From positions 4,680-34,431 of the forward strand of contig JADDPR010000394.1 of assembly GCA_016781775.1 (NCBI GenBank): 29,752 bases of DNA, written 5' to 3'. This stretch comes from Rubrobacter sp. (GTDB lineage Bacteria > Actinomycetota > Rubrobacteria > Rubrobacterales > Rubrobacteraceae). A program made the position numbers and the translations under genes. Positions 7,605 to 14,945 of the stretch are shown here, piece by piece (positions within the stretch are counted from its first letter, which is position 1; every line of letters starts with the position of its first letter). The notes beneath the pieces are model-generated. The model ran no database searches. It was not told the DNA's origin and saw only the letters and a list, made by a program, of their open reading frames with translations.

Positions 7605-9191
7605 CCCGCCCGCTCTGGAGCTTAGGAACCTGATCACCCCGTACATTATAGCCGCGAGACCGAGGGAAGTCATAGCCTCCGAGAGCGCCGCCGGCGTCTC
7701 CGACACCACGAGCGCGTACGCGAGCACCCCGCCCCCCACCGCAACGACGAGCCCCAGGGCCCACTGGCCCACCCACTCCGCCGCCGAGACGACCCCGGCC
7801 ATGACCGCCCACAGCCCGGCCAGGAACCCGAGCGAGGGGTAAGCCCCGACCAACGCCTCGCCCTGGCGGAGAAACTCCTCGGGGCCAAAGCCCAGGGGAA
7901 GGTTCCCCAGGGAGAGGCCCAGGTAGGGGAGCGCGCCGTCCTCCCAGGCCAGATCGTAGATTACAAGTGAGGCTGCCCCCATCGCCGCCGAGGGGATGGC
8001 CCCCAACGGGCGCATGAGCGCCCCCAACAGTAGCGGCAACCCCGCCCCGAGGCCTACCCCCGCCAGCGGGATGGAGAGCAAAGGTCCCAGAGGCAGACGG
8101 CTCATCCCGCCGCTGACGGAGCCCGCGGCGACCCAGAGCCCTCCCACGGCCGGCAGCATCGCCGCGAGACCGAAGGAGATCTGACCGTTCCTCGCAAGGG
8201 CCACGGCGAGCGCCACGATCACTCCGAGAGCTCCGAGGCGCGGCAGGAGGTAGCCCAACACCCCGAACCCCGCCGCCACGCCCAAAGATGCCGCGTCGTT
8301 CAGGAGCAGCCCGGCTACGAGGTAGCCGAGCCAGCCGGCCACGAGCCCGTTCACCGCCCGCAATACGTGCCCCCCGTACCCGCTCTTCTTGTTCGGGGAC
8401 CCGTCCAGAACCTTCGTCCGGGCGCCGGTGCTCTCGCGGCGTCCGGTGAGGAGCTTCAGGGCGGAGGCCGCATCCCTCGGGCGGTGGTCCGGGTTGGGGG
8501 AGGTCGCGCGGTTCACGAACTCCTGCAGGCGGGGCGGCGGCTCCTCCGGCTGACGAGCGAGGAGGGCGCGGGCCGTGGCCCCTACGGCGTAGATGTCGGT
8601 CAGCTCGGTCGGGTTCTCGCCGTCCAGGATCTCGGGCGCTATGTAGCCCGGGGTCCCCACAGCGTAGCCGACCTGGGTCAGGCGCGTATCTCCGGCCCGG
8701 TAGGCGACCCCGAAGTCGGTGAGCTTCACCCGGCCGCGTTCGTCCACGAGCGCGTTCTGGGGCTTTATGTCGCGGTGGATGATGCCCCGGGAGTGCGCGT
8801 ACTCCAGGGCCGAGAGAATCTGGACGAGCGAGTCCACGACGTCGTCCATCCGGTAGTGCCTCGCGGCGACGTCGAGGGGGTCCCCGCGCACGAACTCGGT
8901 TACGAGGTAGACCTCGAGGTCCCCGGGGATGACCTCCAGAGTCTCCACGATGTTCGGGTGCTTGAGGCCCTCGGCGATCTGGCCTTCCCTGAGGGCCCGC
9001 GAGCGCTCCCCATAGCTGTAAACGGGGATGACCTTGACGGCTACCTCCTGGCCTCCCCGGAAGTACCCTTTCTTTCCGTCAACGGAGTGGGCCCGCCAGA
9101 CGGTGGCGAAACCGCCACGGCCGACCATCTCCGCGAGCGCATAGCGTCCCTGTCCGGGACCACCGCCGCCGATGTAGCGCGTCCCTACCAT
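7602..9191 (-). CDS. Ser/Thr protein kinase fused to a polytopic membrane domain
   Basis: First gene of the fha-pstP-rodA-pbpA-pknB operon. The 529-residue protein starts with an ordinary Hanks-type kinase (about 14-260): VGRGGFATVW loop, AVKV lysine (K53), HRDIKPQN (H139), DFG (159-161) and a GTPGYIAPE activation segment. After a short Thr/Lys-rich linker, about 250 residues are very hydrophobic, rich in Gly, Ala and Leu, with roughly eight predicted TM segments, and end with RFLSSRAGG. There are no PASTA repeats or recognisable external sensor. ATG 9191 is chosen because TACAAT ends 9 nt before it and the kinase begins at once; a longer frame adds ten residues that would lie in the promoter. 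It occupies the role of the second kinase (pknA) in related operons but has a different architecture, so I give no symbol. Confidence 0.9.
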   Translation of the reverse strand: MVGTRYIGGGGPGQGRYALAEMVGRGGFATVWRAHSVDGKKGYFRGGQEVAVKVIPVYSYGERSRALREGQIAEGLKHPNIVETLEVIPGDLEVYLVTEFVRGDPLDVAARHYRMDDVVDSLVQILSALEYAHSRGIIHRDIKPQNALVDERGRVKLTDFGVAYRAGDTRLTQVGYAVGTPGYIAPEILDGENPTELTDIYAVGATARALLARQPEEPPPRLQEFVNRATSPNPDHRPRDAASALKLLTGRRESTGARTKVLDGSPNKKSGYGGHVLRAVNGLVAGWLGYLVAGLLLNDAASLGVAAGFGVLGYLLPRLGALGVIVALAVALARNGQISFGLAAMLPAVGGLWVAAGSVSGGMSRLPLGPLLSIPLAGVGLGAGLPLLLGALMRPLGAIPSAAMGAASLVIYDLAWEDGALPYLGLSLGNLPLGFGPEEFLRQGEALVGAYPSLGFLAGLWAVMAGVVSAAEWVGQWALGLVVAVGGGVLAYALVVSETPAALSEAMTSLGLAAIMYGVIRFLSSRAGG

Positions 9192-9200
9192 CGGGAAGGT

Positions 9201-9230
9201 ATTGTATAGCCCTCGCGCCACGCCTGTTAC
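9201..9230 (-). promoter_or_regulatory. Predicted leaderless promoter of the wall-signalling operon
   Basis: TACAAT at 9206-9201 (minus) with GTAACA as a -35 (4 of 6 consensus bases) 18 bp upstream at 9230-9225. The -10 ends 9 nt before the kinase ATG, predicting a 2-3 nt leader. It would drive the kinase, fhaA, fhaB, pstP, rodA and pbpA. Confidence 0.6.
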
Positions 9231-9254
9231 GGGGTACGTTGCGCCCTCGCCGTC

Positions 9255-9608
9255 CTACGGTCGGTCTTCCTCCGCGTCGTGCGTCCGCCGGGTCCTCCCG
9301 AGCTTCTTCGCCAGAGCGCCGAGGGCGTCTATGAGTGCCCGCAGCGCCGGGTCTTCGATGGGCTCGTACGCGCGCACCGTGCGGCTGTGCGCGCCTTCCT
9401 CGACCGTGACCGTGTGCAGCCGAAGGTCGGCGGCCCCGTGCGGCGGCTCCTCGGGCCCTTCCGGTCGCTCAAAGAAGCGCGCCTCCTCGACGCAGCGCAC
9501 GAGCTCCGCGGCCTCCTCCTCCCGTAGCTCGCTCGTGTCGATCTCGATCGGGGCCCGGAGCCCGGGGAAGAACGCCAGCCCTCCCTCCGTGCGGAACTTG
9601 AGGCGCAT
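9255..9608 (-). CDS. Emfourin-like (protealysin inhibitor family) protein
   Basis: Small 117-residue protein next to an M4 protease. It begins MRLKFRTEGGLAFFPGL, continues with an acidic helix (ELREEEAAELVRCVEEARFF) and ends in a basic tail after DALGALAKKLG. Length, N-terminal beta-strand pattern and position directly after a protealysin-like gene match emfourin, a proteinaceous M4 inhibitor encoded with protealysin-like proteases in many bacteria. The ATG has a good ribosome site (GGAGG, 7 nt upstream) and lies 19 nt after the protease stop, so the two are probably co-transcribed and the inhibitor keeps the protease inactive inside the cell. The assignment rests on context plus partial sequence resemblance; inhibition is inferred. 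Confidence 0.72.
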   Translation of the reverse strand: MRLKFRTEGGLAFFPGLRAPIEIDTSELREEEAAELVRCVEEARFFERPEGPEEPPHGAADLRLHTVTVEEGAHSRTVRAYEPIEDPALRALIDALGALAKKLGRTRRTHDAEEDRP

Positions 9609-9627
9609 GCAATGCCTCCGATTCGTG

Positions 9628-10665
9628 CTAGGTCGGGTCTATGCCGACGCCGCCCCAGGCCTCGCGGACGGCCCGGAGTTCGGGGCCGCCGGATCCGTAG
9701 AGGGAGGCCGCGGCCCTCGCGGTGAGCCGGGCGAACCTTCGGAATCCGGTGTCGGGCTTGAGCGTGGGGTCGATCGCGGTTGCGTTCCAGATCCTGCCGG
9801 CAACCTCCCAGGCGTTCCCTCCGAGGGCCGTGGCGGCGAGGTAGAAGGCCCTGTTGGGGATGCCGGAGTTTATGTGTACGCCGCCGTTGTCCTCGAAGGT
9901 GCTGACGAAGCCGTCCATGTGGGCGGGCTGCGGGTCCTTTCCGAGGATCGGATCGTCGAAGGCCGTGCCCGGCCTGCTCAGCGAGCGGAGCGCGACCCCG
10001 TTCACCTTCTCCGTGAAGAGGCCCGCCCCTACCGTCCAGTCCGCCTCCTCGGCGGTCTGGCCGAGGCGGTATTGCTTTACCAGGGAGCCGTAGACGTCCG
10101 AGAGGTGCTCGTTCAGCGCGCCCGGCTGCCCCATGTAGTCGAGCCCGGACTCGTACTGGGTCACGCCGTGGGCCAGCTCGTGTCCTATAACGTCGAGCGA
10201 GATCGTGAAACGGTTGAAGAGCTCGCCGTCCCCGTCGCCAAAGACCATGCGCTGGCCGTCCCAGAAGGCGTTGGTGTAGTTCACGCCGAAGTGGACGTGC
10301 CCGTCGAGCGGCATCCCGGCGTCGTCGATGGAGTCGCGGTCGTAGGCTTCTCGGAAGAAGTCGTAGGTGGCGCCCAGGTCATCGTAGGCCTCGTCCACGG
10401 CGGCGTCTCCGGTCGGGCCTCCCCCCTCGGCGCGGGCCACCCTGCCCGGCAGGTTCTGAGTGTTGCCGACGTCGTAGATCGTACGCCTCTTTCGGCCCTC
10501 CGGGTCCAGAGCACCGCGTATCCCCATGCCGGGGGCCCCCGACGGGGGCGTGACCTGACGCAGCGAACGGAAGGTACCGTCGCTTGCGAGGGCGTGCATC
10601 GCGGCGTCCCGTTGAGCGGGAGAGCCGTTGCGGGCGATCTCGCGCAGCACATAGGGCGGCAGCAC
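9628..10665 (-). CDS. Protealysin-like M4 (thermolysin family) zinc metalloprotease
   Basis: Neutral metalloendopeptidase. The zinc site is complete: HELAH (H162-H166) and GALNEHLSD (E186), with the catalytic HINSG (H264). There is no signal peptide and no long FTP propeptide; instead the N-terminus has the short protealysin-type propeptide with the PPYVL motif. The first ordinary start in frame is GTG 10665, giving 345 residues, but family members have several residues before PPY. The frame continues upstream as ...RNPVFCV with no ATG, GTG or TTG before a stop at 10713-10711. The true start may be an ATC at 10701, which has AGGAG six bases before it. The emfourin-like gene follows. Targets and export route are unknown. 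Confidence 0.9.
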   Translation of the reverse strand: MLPPYVLREIARNGSPAQRDAAMHALASDGTFRSLRQVTPPSGAPGMGIRGALDPEGRKRRTIYDVGNTQNLPGRVARAEGGGPTGDAAVDEAYDDLGATYDFFREAYDRDSIDDAGMPLDGHVHFGVNYTNAFWDGQRMVFGDGDGELFNRFTISLDVIGHELAHGVTQYESGLDYMGQPGALNEHLSDVYGSLVKQYRLGQTAEEADWTVGAGLFTEKVNGVALRSLSRPGTAFDDPILGKDPQPAHMDGFVSTFEDNGGVHINSGIPNRAFYLAATALGGNAWEVAGRIWNATAIDPTLKPDTGFRRFARLTARAAASLYGSGGPELRAVREAWGGVGIDPT

Positions 10666-10768
10666 GCAGAAGACGGGATTGCGACAACTCCTACGGTCGA
10701 TAACTTGCTCCTATCGTTGGGCCCGAATTCGATCGGGGCGGCCTACTGACACCCTACCCAGGGCGTCT

Positions 10769-10801
10769 TCCGGGGACACCAAGCCTGCGGCAGTCCCCGG
10801 A
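10769..10801. repeat. 9-bp inverted repeat between divergent genes
   Basis: TCCGGGGAC and its exact complement GTCCCCGGA are separated by 15 bp. It lies between the M4 protease gene (minus) and the 168-residue protein gene (plus), upstream of both. No run of T follows on either strand, so an operator for a dimeric regulator is as likely as a terminator. Confidence 0.45.
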
Positions 10802-10844
10802 TCTCTTGATGTCCGCACGGGCGGTCCGGCGAGATTTCAGCGTG

Positions 10845-10850
10845 TAAACT
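10845..10850 (+). promoter_or_regulatory. Predicted leaderless -10 of the 10860 gene
   Basis: TAAACT ends 9 nt before ATG 10860 and no convincing Shine-Dalgarno lies at normal distance. No recognisable -35 was found at 16-18 bp. Confidence 0.4.
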
Positions 10851-10859
10851 CCGCCCAGG

Positions 10860-11366
10860 ATGAGTGACGGAGTGGCACACCGGGGGCACGACGAGGAGCC
10901 GGAGAACGCAAGGGCGGGTTCCGGGCGCAGGAGGCGGCGGGTCCTGCCCGCCCTTCTCGCGGGGCTGCTCGCGCTCTCCCTGCTCTCGGCGATGGCCGCG
11001 CCCCTCCTTCTGGATCGTTCGTCGACGGATAGCGACGACGAAGCCAAGGGGCTTCTCCTCGGGGCGGCGTCCGAGATGGAATCGTGCGCCGCGTCGGCGG
11101 GCGGCTCGTTCGAGGGCTGCGACGCCCGGCGCATGGGGGAGCTCGCCTCCGGCATCGAGTGGCGCGAGGGGGTGGCGCCGTACGGCGTGGGCTGGGGGGA
11201 CGGCAGGGTGGGCAGGGTCTACGTCTCCGTCGCGCCGGACGTGGGCGACGCGAGCTCCTACAGGCTGGAGACGACGAGCGGGAGCGGGTACGTCTTCTCC
11301 TACGAGTACTCGGGCGGCTCGGTGACGAAGATGGCGAAGGGCAGCAGCGAGCCCGAACCCTGGTAA
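10860..11366 (+). CDS. Single-TM protein of unknown function
   Basis: I do not recognise a family. The 168 residues begin with a charged cytoplasmic segment ending in RRRRR (about 1-27), then one TM helix (about 28-51), then an external domain. That domain has two cysteines (in MESCAAS and FEGCDARR) about 15 residues apart that could form a disulfide, and beta-rich segments with many Gly, Ser and Tyr (VGRVYVSVAP, GSGYVFSYEY). The layout resembles pilin-like secreted domains only in a general way. It is monocistronic as far as can be seen: divergent from the protease gene and followed by about 345 bp without a gene. Confidence 0.7.
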   Translation: MSDGVAHRGHDEEPENARAGSGRRRRRVLPALLAGLLALSLLSAMAAPLLLDRSSTDSDDEAKGLLLGAASEMESCAASAGGSFEGCDARRMGELASGIEWREGVAPYGVGWGDGRVGRVYVSVAPDVGDASSYRLETTSGSGYVFSYEYSGGSVTKMAKGSSEPEPW

Positions 11367-11711
11367 GCCGCAGCGGCGCAGGCGTCGTGGGAGTTCGTCT
11401 CCGTCGACCCTCGCCCATGACACGCTTTGGGAGGAGATTTTCTTTGCTCCCGTATACCTCGCGCCCGCACGTGTGACTCAACCGCTTGGACCGGGGAAGC
11501 CTGCGAGTAAAATAGCCGTCGTTGCCCCCGACAAGACGCAGGAGATGCTTACGATTTCCACGGACGAAAGATCTCTCACCCTTGCAGGTGTGGGAGCCGG
11601 ATGCGGGCCGTCGAGCCTGCGGGCTTCGCATGGGCGGTCTTACGCGACCCGCAAGGTTCCGTTTGCCGCACGACCGTCTCACTTCGTGGGATCCGGCCGG
11701 GGGGATTCGTG
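11367..11711 (+). promoter_or_regulatory. Intergenic region with promoter and long leader of the FemAB-like gene
   Basis: No convincing gene lies here. TTGGAC (11486-11491) and TAAAAT (11508-11513), 16 bp apart, form the best -35/-10 pair in the window. The start would be near 11520, leaving about 190 nt of leader before the FemAB-like ATG. The leader contains a stem with arms CTCACC and GGTGTGGG around 11575-11597. An alternative reading extends the downstream protein upstream to ATG 11601. A GGGAG...CTCCC stem near 11429-11452 lacks a T run, so I do not call a terminator. Confidence 0.45.
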
Positions 11712-12869
11712 ATGCGGGTCGGCAGCATCTCCGGTATTGGGGAGGTGGACGCCGGGGCGTGGCGGACCCTGGAGCCACGGGACTTCCCGTTTTTCGATCT
11801 CGAGTTTCTAGAAGCCCTCGAACGCTCCCGCAGCATCGGTCCGGCCAGCGGGTGGTCGCCGGCTTACCTCCTTTGCGAGGACGACAGAGGAGGGGTGCTC
11901 GGCGCGCTCCCGGTCTACCTCAAGACGGACAGCTACGGCGAGTACATCTTCGACTGGGAGTGGGCGCGGGCGTATCGGGAGCACGGTCTCCGGTACTACC
12001 CCAAGCTCACGGCCGCCGTGCCGTTCACGCCCGCGACGGGGCCGAAGCTCCTCTCGCGCCCCGACCTCGGCGAGGATGGCAGGGAGGGACGCCGGGCCGT
12101 GGCGCGCGCCCTGCTCGACGCTGCCCGCGTGCTCGGCGACGAGCTCCGGGTCAGCTCCTCGCACGCGCTCTTTCTCCCGGAGGATGAGATCGGAGAGTTC
12201 GAAGATCGGGGGTTCGCGGTGCGCCACTCGTTGCAGTTTCACTGGCGCAACCGCGGTTACGGCTCCTTCGACGATTACCTCGGGGCGCTCACGAGCAAGC
12301 GGCGGCGTCAGATCTCGCGCGAGCGCCGCCAACTCGGGGAGGAGGGCTTGATCGTAGAGCGCCTCACCGGAGACGACCTCACCCCCCGGCACGCGGCCCT
12401 TATGTATCGCTTCTATCTGAGCACGCTCGACAGGAAGTGGGGCTCCCCGTACCTTACCGGGGCTTTCTTCGACGAGGTCTTCCGGACGATGAAGGACCGC
12501 ATCCTCTTCGTTCTCGCGCGCGACGCGACGACGGGCCGGCCGGTCGCGGGCGCCCTCAACTTCTACAAGGGCCGGACCATCTTCGGTCGCTACTGGGGCG
12601 CCTTCGAGGAGCGGCGCAACCTCCACTTCGAACTCTGCTACTACCAGGCGATCGAGTTCGCCATCGAGCGCGGCATGGACCTCTTCGAGGCCGGGGCGCA
12701 GGGCGAACACAAGCACGCGCGCGGCTTTCTGCCGTCGATCACGTATAGCGCGCACGAGATCCGGCACAAAGGCTTCCGCCGGGCTATCGAGCACTACATC
12801 GAAGAGGAGAAAGAATGGCTCGCCGAGGCGATGGAGGACTACGCCCGGCACGACCCCTACAAGGCCTGA
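11712..12869 (+). CDS. FemAB-like/GNAT-superfamily protein (DUF482, PF04339 type)
   Basis: Predicted acyl- or aminoacyl-transferase of the FemAB-like group; substrate unknown. The 385-residue protein opens with MRVGSISGIGEVDAGAW, has the conserved WSPAYLLCEDD and PVYLKTDSYGEYIFDW segments, the central KRRRQISRERR helix and the family signature FEAGAQGEHKHARGF near residue 345. These match DUF482 proteins across several phyla. ATG 11712 has a G-rich sequence (GGGGGG) about 7 nt upstream, and starting there puts the conserved core at the usual place. The frame is open back to ATG 11601, which would add 37 residues with no family resemblance. It appears to be transcribed alone, before tRNA-Leu. 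Confidence 0.85.
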   Translation: MRVGSISGIGEVDAGAWRTLEPRDFPFFDLEFLEALERSRSIGPASGWSPAYLLCEDDRGGVLGALPVYLKTDSYGEYIFDWEWARAYREHGLRYYPKLTAAVPFTPATGPKLLSRPDLGEDGREGRRAVARALLDAARVLGDELRVSSSHALFLPEDEIGEFEDRGFAVRHSLQFHWRNRGYGSFDDYLGALTSKRRRQISRERRQLGEEGLIVERLTGDDLTPRHAALMYRFYLSTLDRKWGSPYLTGAFFDEVFRTMKDRILFVLARDATTGRPVAGALNFYKGRTIFGRYWGAFEERRNLHFELCYYQAIEFAIERGMDLFEAGAQGEHKHARGFLPSITYSAHEIRHKGFRRAIEHYIEEEKEWLAEAMEDYARHDPYKA

Positions 12870-12917
12870 CCGGATAGCGGCCTGCGTCGCCGCGGGGAGG
12901 CACACGCTTCCCTGGTG

Positions 12918-12947
12918 TTCGCCAAGTGTTCCGTGGGTTGGTACAAT
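12918..12947 (+). promoter_or_regulatory. Probable promoter of tRNA-Leu
   Basis: TACAAT at 12942-12947 with a weak -35 (TTCGCC) 18 bp upstream. Transcription would start near 12954, about 19 nt before the mature tRNA. Confidence 0.5.
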
Positions 12948-12972
12948 CCCCGAGGCTGCTGAACCAGCTTAT

Positions 12973-13059
12973 GGGCGAGTGGCGGAATCGGTAGACGCGC
13001 TAGGTTCAGGGTCTAGTGTCCGAAAGGACGTGAGGGTTCGAGTCCCTCCTCGCCCACCA
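12973..13059 (+). tRNA. tRNA-Leu (anticodon CAG)
   Basis: An 87-nt class II tRNA. The acceptor stem pairs GGGCGAG with CTCGCCC, followed by discriminator A and an encoded CCA. The D-arm is GCGG-AATCGGTAGAC-GCGC. The anticodon loop TTCAGGG has CAG at positions 34-36 and closes on a CTAGG/TCTAG stem with one G-U pair. A long variable arm (GTCCGAAAGGAC) and the T-arm GAGGG-TTCGAGT-CCCTC complete the cloverleaf. It reads CUG, a dominant Leu codon in high-GC genomes. Confidence 0.97.
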
Positions 13060-13124
13060 GATCGTCCTAGCCGGCGGGCAGCGCCTTGCGAGCGGAGATC
13101 CCCCGGCCCCTACATGGGGGTTGT

Positions 13125-14216
13125 TTGGAACGTAGATCCCACAGGTCCGGGCCGAAGGTTCGCCGCGCAAGACCCGCGTCTTCTCGTGGCGCGACCGGCC
13201 GCCCCCAGTCGAAACCCCGCGCGCGTCGGGCGAGGACGCTCCCGCCCTGGATCACGCTCCTCGGCTCCATCCTCTTCCTTGCCACCTGCTTCTTCCTTAT
13301 CTTCTTTGTCGCGAAGGGCTGCGTCGCCGCGCAGGAGTCGACGCACATCCGCAAGTACGTCACGAGCGCGGACAGCACCTTGAGCGACTCCGCCAACCTC
13401 GGTAGGGAGGAGCTGCAGGGCGTCCTCGCGGGTGCCGCCGCGGACCCGGGGGCGATGGACGCGAACGCTCTGAGCTCCGCCTCGGACAAGGCGCGAACGT
13501 ACTACCTGGATGCCCTTCACAATCAGGAGGTGCCGCCCGGGTTCGAGGACGCCCACCACTACATGGTCAGCGCCCTAGGCATCAGGGCGGAGGCCATGGA
13601 GGATCTCGCCTCGTCCGCCGGCGGGGAGCCCGCCGAGGCTGGGGAGGTCCTCGCGGCCTCCGTGGAGGACTTCAAGCTCAGCGACGCCGTCATCCGCGAC
13701 CACTACGTCCCCGCCTCCGAGGACGCGCTCACACAGTTGGGCAAGAGGGGAGACCGGAGCTACCTCTACGAGCCCGCGCCGTTTATGGACTACGAGGCCC
13801 TGGGGCTGGAGACGGAGACGGCGGCGGGCGCGCCCGCACCCTCCGACCCCAACGCGCTGCACGGCTTGGAGATACTCGCCGTGGAGATTGGCGGACAGCC
13901 ACTCTACGCGGGGGGCAACGTCCTTCTCACGGGTTCCGCCGAGCCGGTGTTCTTCGTGAGCGTCACCAACGGCGGCGAGGTGCTCGAGACCGGGGTGCCG
14001 GTCGAGGTTGTGCTCAACACGAGCGCCGAGCGGCAGGCGCTGTCGGCCACGATCGAGCGCATAGAGCCCGGGGCGACGGCGACGGTGGAGGTCTCGGGCT
14101 TCAAACCCGGACAGCTGAACGAGACCGTCGAAACGACGATCTCCGTTGGCCCTGTCGAGTTCGAGCAGAACGAGGACAACAACGCCCTTACGGGCACCTT
14201 GACGTTCGGCATGTAA
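13125..14216 (+). CDS. Membrane-anchored protein with CARDB-like C-terminal domain, unknown function
   Basis: I do not recognise a named gene. With the TTG 13125 start, 363 residues include a basic N-terminal tail, one TM helix (about 41-64, LLGSILFLATCFFLIFFVAK), an external alpha-helical region of about 170 residues and a C-terminal beta-sandwich (from about 245). The phrases FFVSVTNGGEVLETGVPVE, IEPGATATVEV and NEDNNALTGT are typical of CARDB adhesion-like domains. The start is uncertain: TTG 13125 has GGGGG a few bases upstream, while TTG 13086 would add 13 residues. An ATG at 13114 is out of frame. The gene begins soon after the tRNA and is followed by the RAM-domain gene after 13 nt with a strong ribosome site, suggesting an operon. 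Confidence 0.8.
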   Translation: MERRSHRSGPKVRRARPASSRGATGRPQSKPRARRARTLPPWITLLGSILFLATCFFLIFFVAKGCVAAQESTHIRKYVTSADSTLSDSANLGREELQGVLAGAAADPGAMDANALSSASDKARTYYLDALHNQEVPPGFEDAHHYMVSALGIRAEAMEDLASSAGGEPAEAGEVLAASVEDFKLSDAVIRDHYVPASEDALTQLGKRGDRSYLYEPAPFMDYEALGLETETAAGAPAPSDPNALHGLEILAVEIGGQPLYAGGNVLLTGSAEPVFFVSVTNGGEVLETGVPVEVVLNTSAERQALSATIERIEPGATATVEVSGFKPGQLNETVETTISVGPVEFEQNEDNNALTGTLTFGM

Positions 14217-14229
14217 GGAGGGCGGGATC

Positions 14230-14508
14230 TTGGTAACGGCGGTAGTCCTTGTTACGACGGAGAGCGAGAGGGTCGCGGAGGCCGCCCAGGCGATGTTGAA
14301 GATCGAGGGCGTCACCGAGGTCTACTCCGTCACAGGCCCCTACGACCTCGTGGTCATGGTGCGAATACCGGACTTCGAACGGATGGCCCAGATTATCCCC
14401 GAGAAGCTCGCCCAGGTCCCCGGCGTCGCCCGTACCGAGACCATGGTCGCCTTCCGCACCTACTCCGACTACGACCTCGACCGCATCTGGTCTCAGGGCC
14501 TGGAGTAG
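14230..14508 (+). CDS. Stand-alone Lrp/AsnC ligand-binding (RAM) domain protein
   Basis: 92 residues corresponding to the effector-binding half of Lrp/AsnC regulators, without the helix-turn-helix. The fold pattern is visible: TAVVLVTTESE (strand), the AEAAQAMLKIEGV helix, the EVYSVTGPYDLVVMV strand-turn-strand with the conserved GxYD, a second helix and a terminal TETMVAF strand. Such proteins form octamers or mix with full-length Lrp members and may bind amino acids. TTG 14230 is preceded by AAGGAGG. The gene lies between the CARDB-like membrane protein and the SnoaL-like gene. Confidence 0.88.
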   Translation: MVTAVVLVTTESERVAEAAQAMLKIEGVTEVYSVTGPYDLVVMVRIPDFERMAQIIPEKLAQVPGVARTETMVAFRTYSDYDLDRIWSQGLE

Positions 14509-14549
14509 CCCTGATCTAGATGTTCGGGGATGGCTAGCAGGGGAGGCAC

Positions 14550-14945
14550 ATGGAGCATCCCAACTCCGCGCTGATCCGGCGACTGTACGAGGCCCGCGAC
14601 CGGGACGACTACGACGCCATCCGATCCCTGCTCTCCGGGGACGTGGTCTGGCACGAGCCCGACGTGGGCGGCGAGCACACCGGCGACCTGCACGGCCCCG
14701 GCGCCGTGCTCGCCATGATCCGGGACGCCCGAGGACGCACCGGGGGCACCTTTCGCCTTCGTCCCCGCGAGATCGTGGCCAACGGCGAGCACGCCGTGGC
14801 CCTTATCGACTGGTCCGCCGAACGCGAAGGAGAGGTTCTCGAAGGCAAGGAGGTCGCCGTGTACCGGGTGCGATCCGGCAAGGTCGTCGAGGTGCATTTC
14901 CACCAGGACGATGGGGAACTGGATCGGAGGTTCTGGGAACGGTGA
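14550..14945 (+). CDS. SnoaL-like / NTF2-superfamily protein
   Basis: 131-residue alpha+beta cone protein. It begins with ALIRRLYEARDRDDYDAIRSLLSGDVVWHEP, the usual SnoaL opening, then DLHGPGAVLAMI and strands GEHAVALIDWSAER and KVVEVHFHQDD. The family covers isomerases, hydrolases and non-enzymatic binding proteins, so the role cannot be named. ATG 14550 has a GGGAGG ribosome site. The stop overlaps the next gene's GTG by 4 nt (GTGA), so it is probably translated together with the GNAT acetyltransferase. Confidence 0.85.
   Translation: MEHPNSALIRRLYEARDRDDYDAIRSLLSGDVVWHEPDVGGEHTGDLHGPGAVLAMIRDARGRTGGTFRLRPREIVANGEHAVALIDWSAEREGEVLEGKEVAVYRVRSGKVVEVHFHQDDGELDRRFWER

Noticed and set aside
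11429..11452. GGGAG...CTCCC stem as a terminator after the 10860 gene
   Set aside because: Short stem with an imperfect loop and no T run on the plus strand.
11520..11711. Riboswitch upstream of the FemAB-like gene
   Set aside because: I checked by eye for glycine, TPP, cobalamin and c-di-AMP core motifs and found none that fit; only an unexplained leader remains.
13114..13383. ATG 13114 as start of the CARDB-like protein
   Set aside because: It is in a different frame from the TM helix and conserved domain and yields an Arg/Ser/Pro-rich product that ends early.
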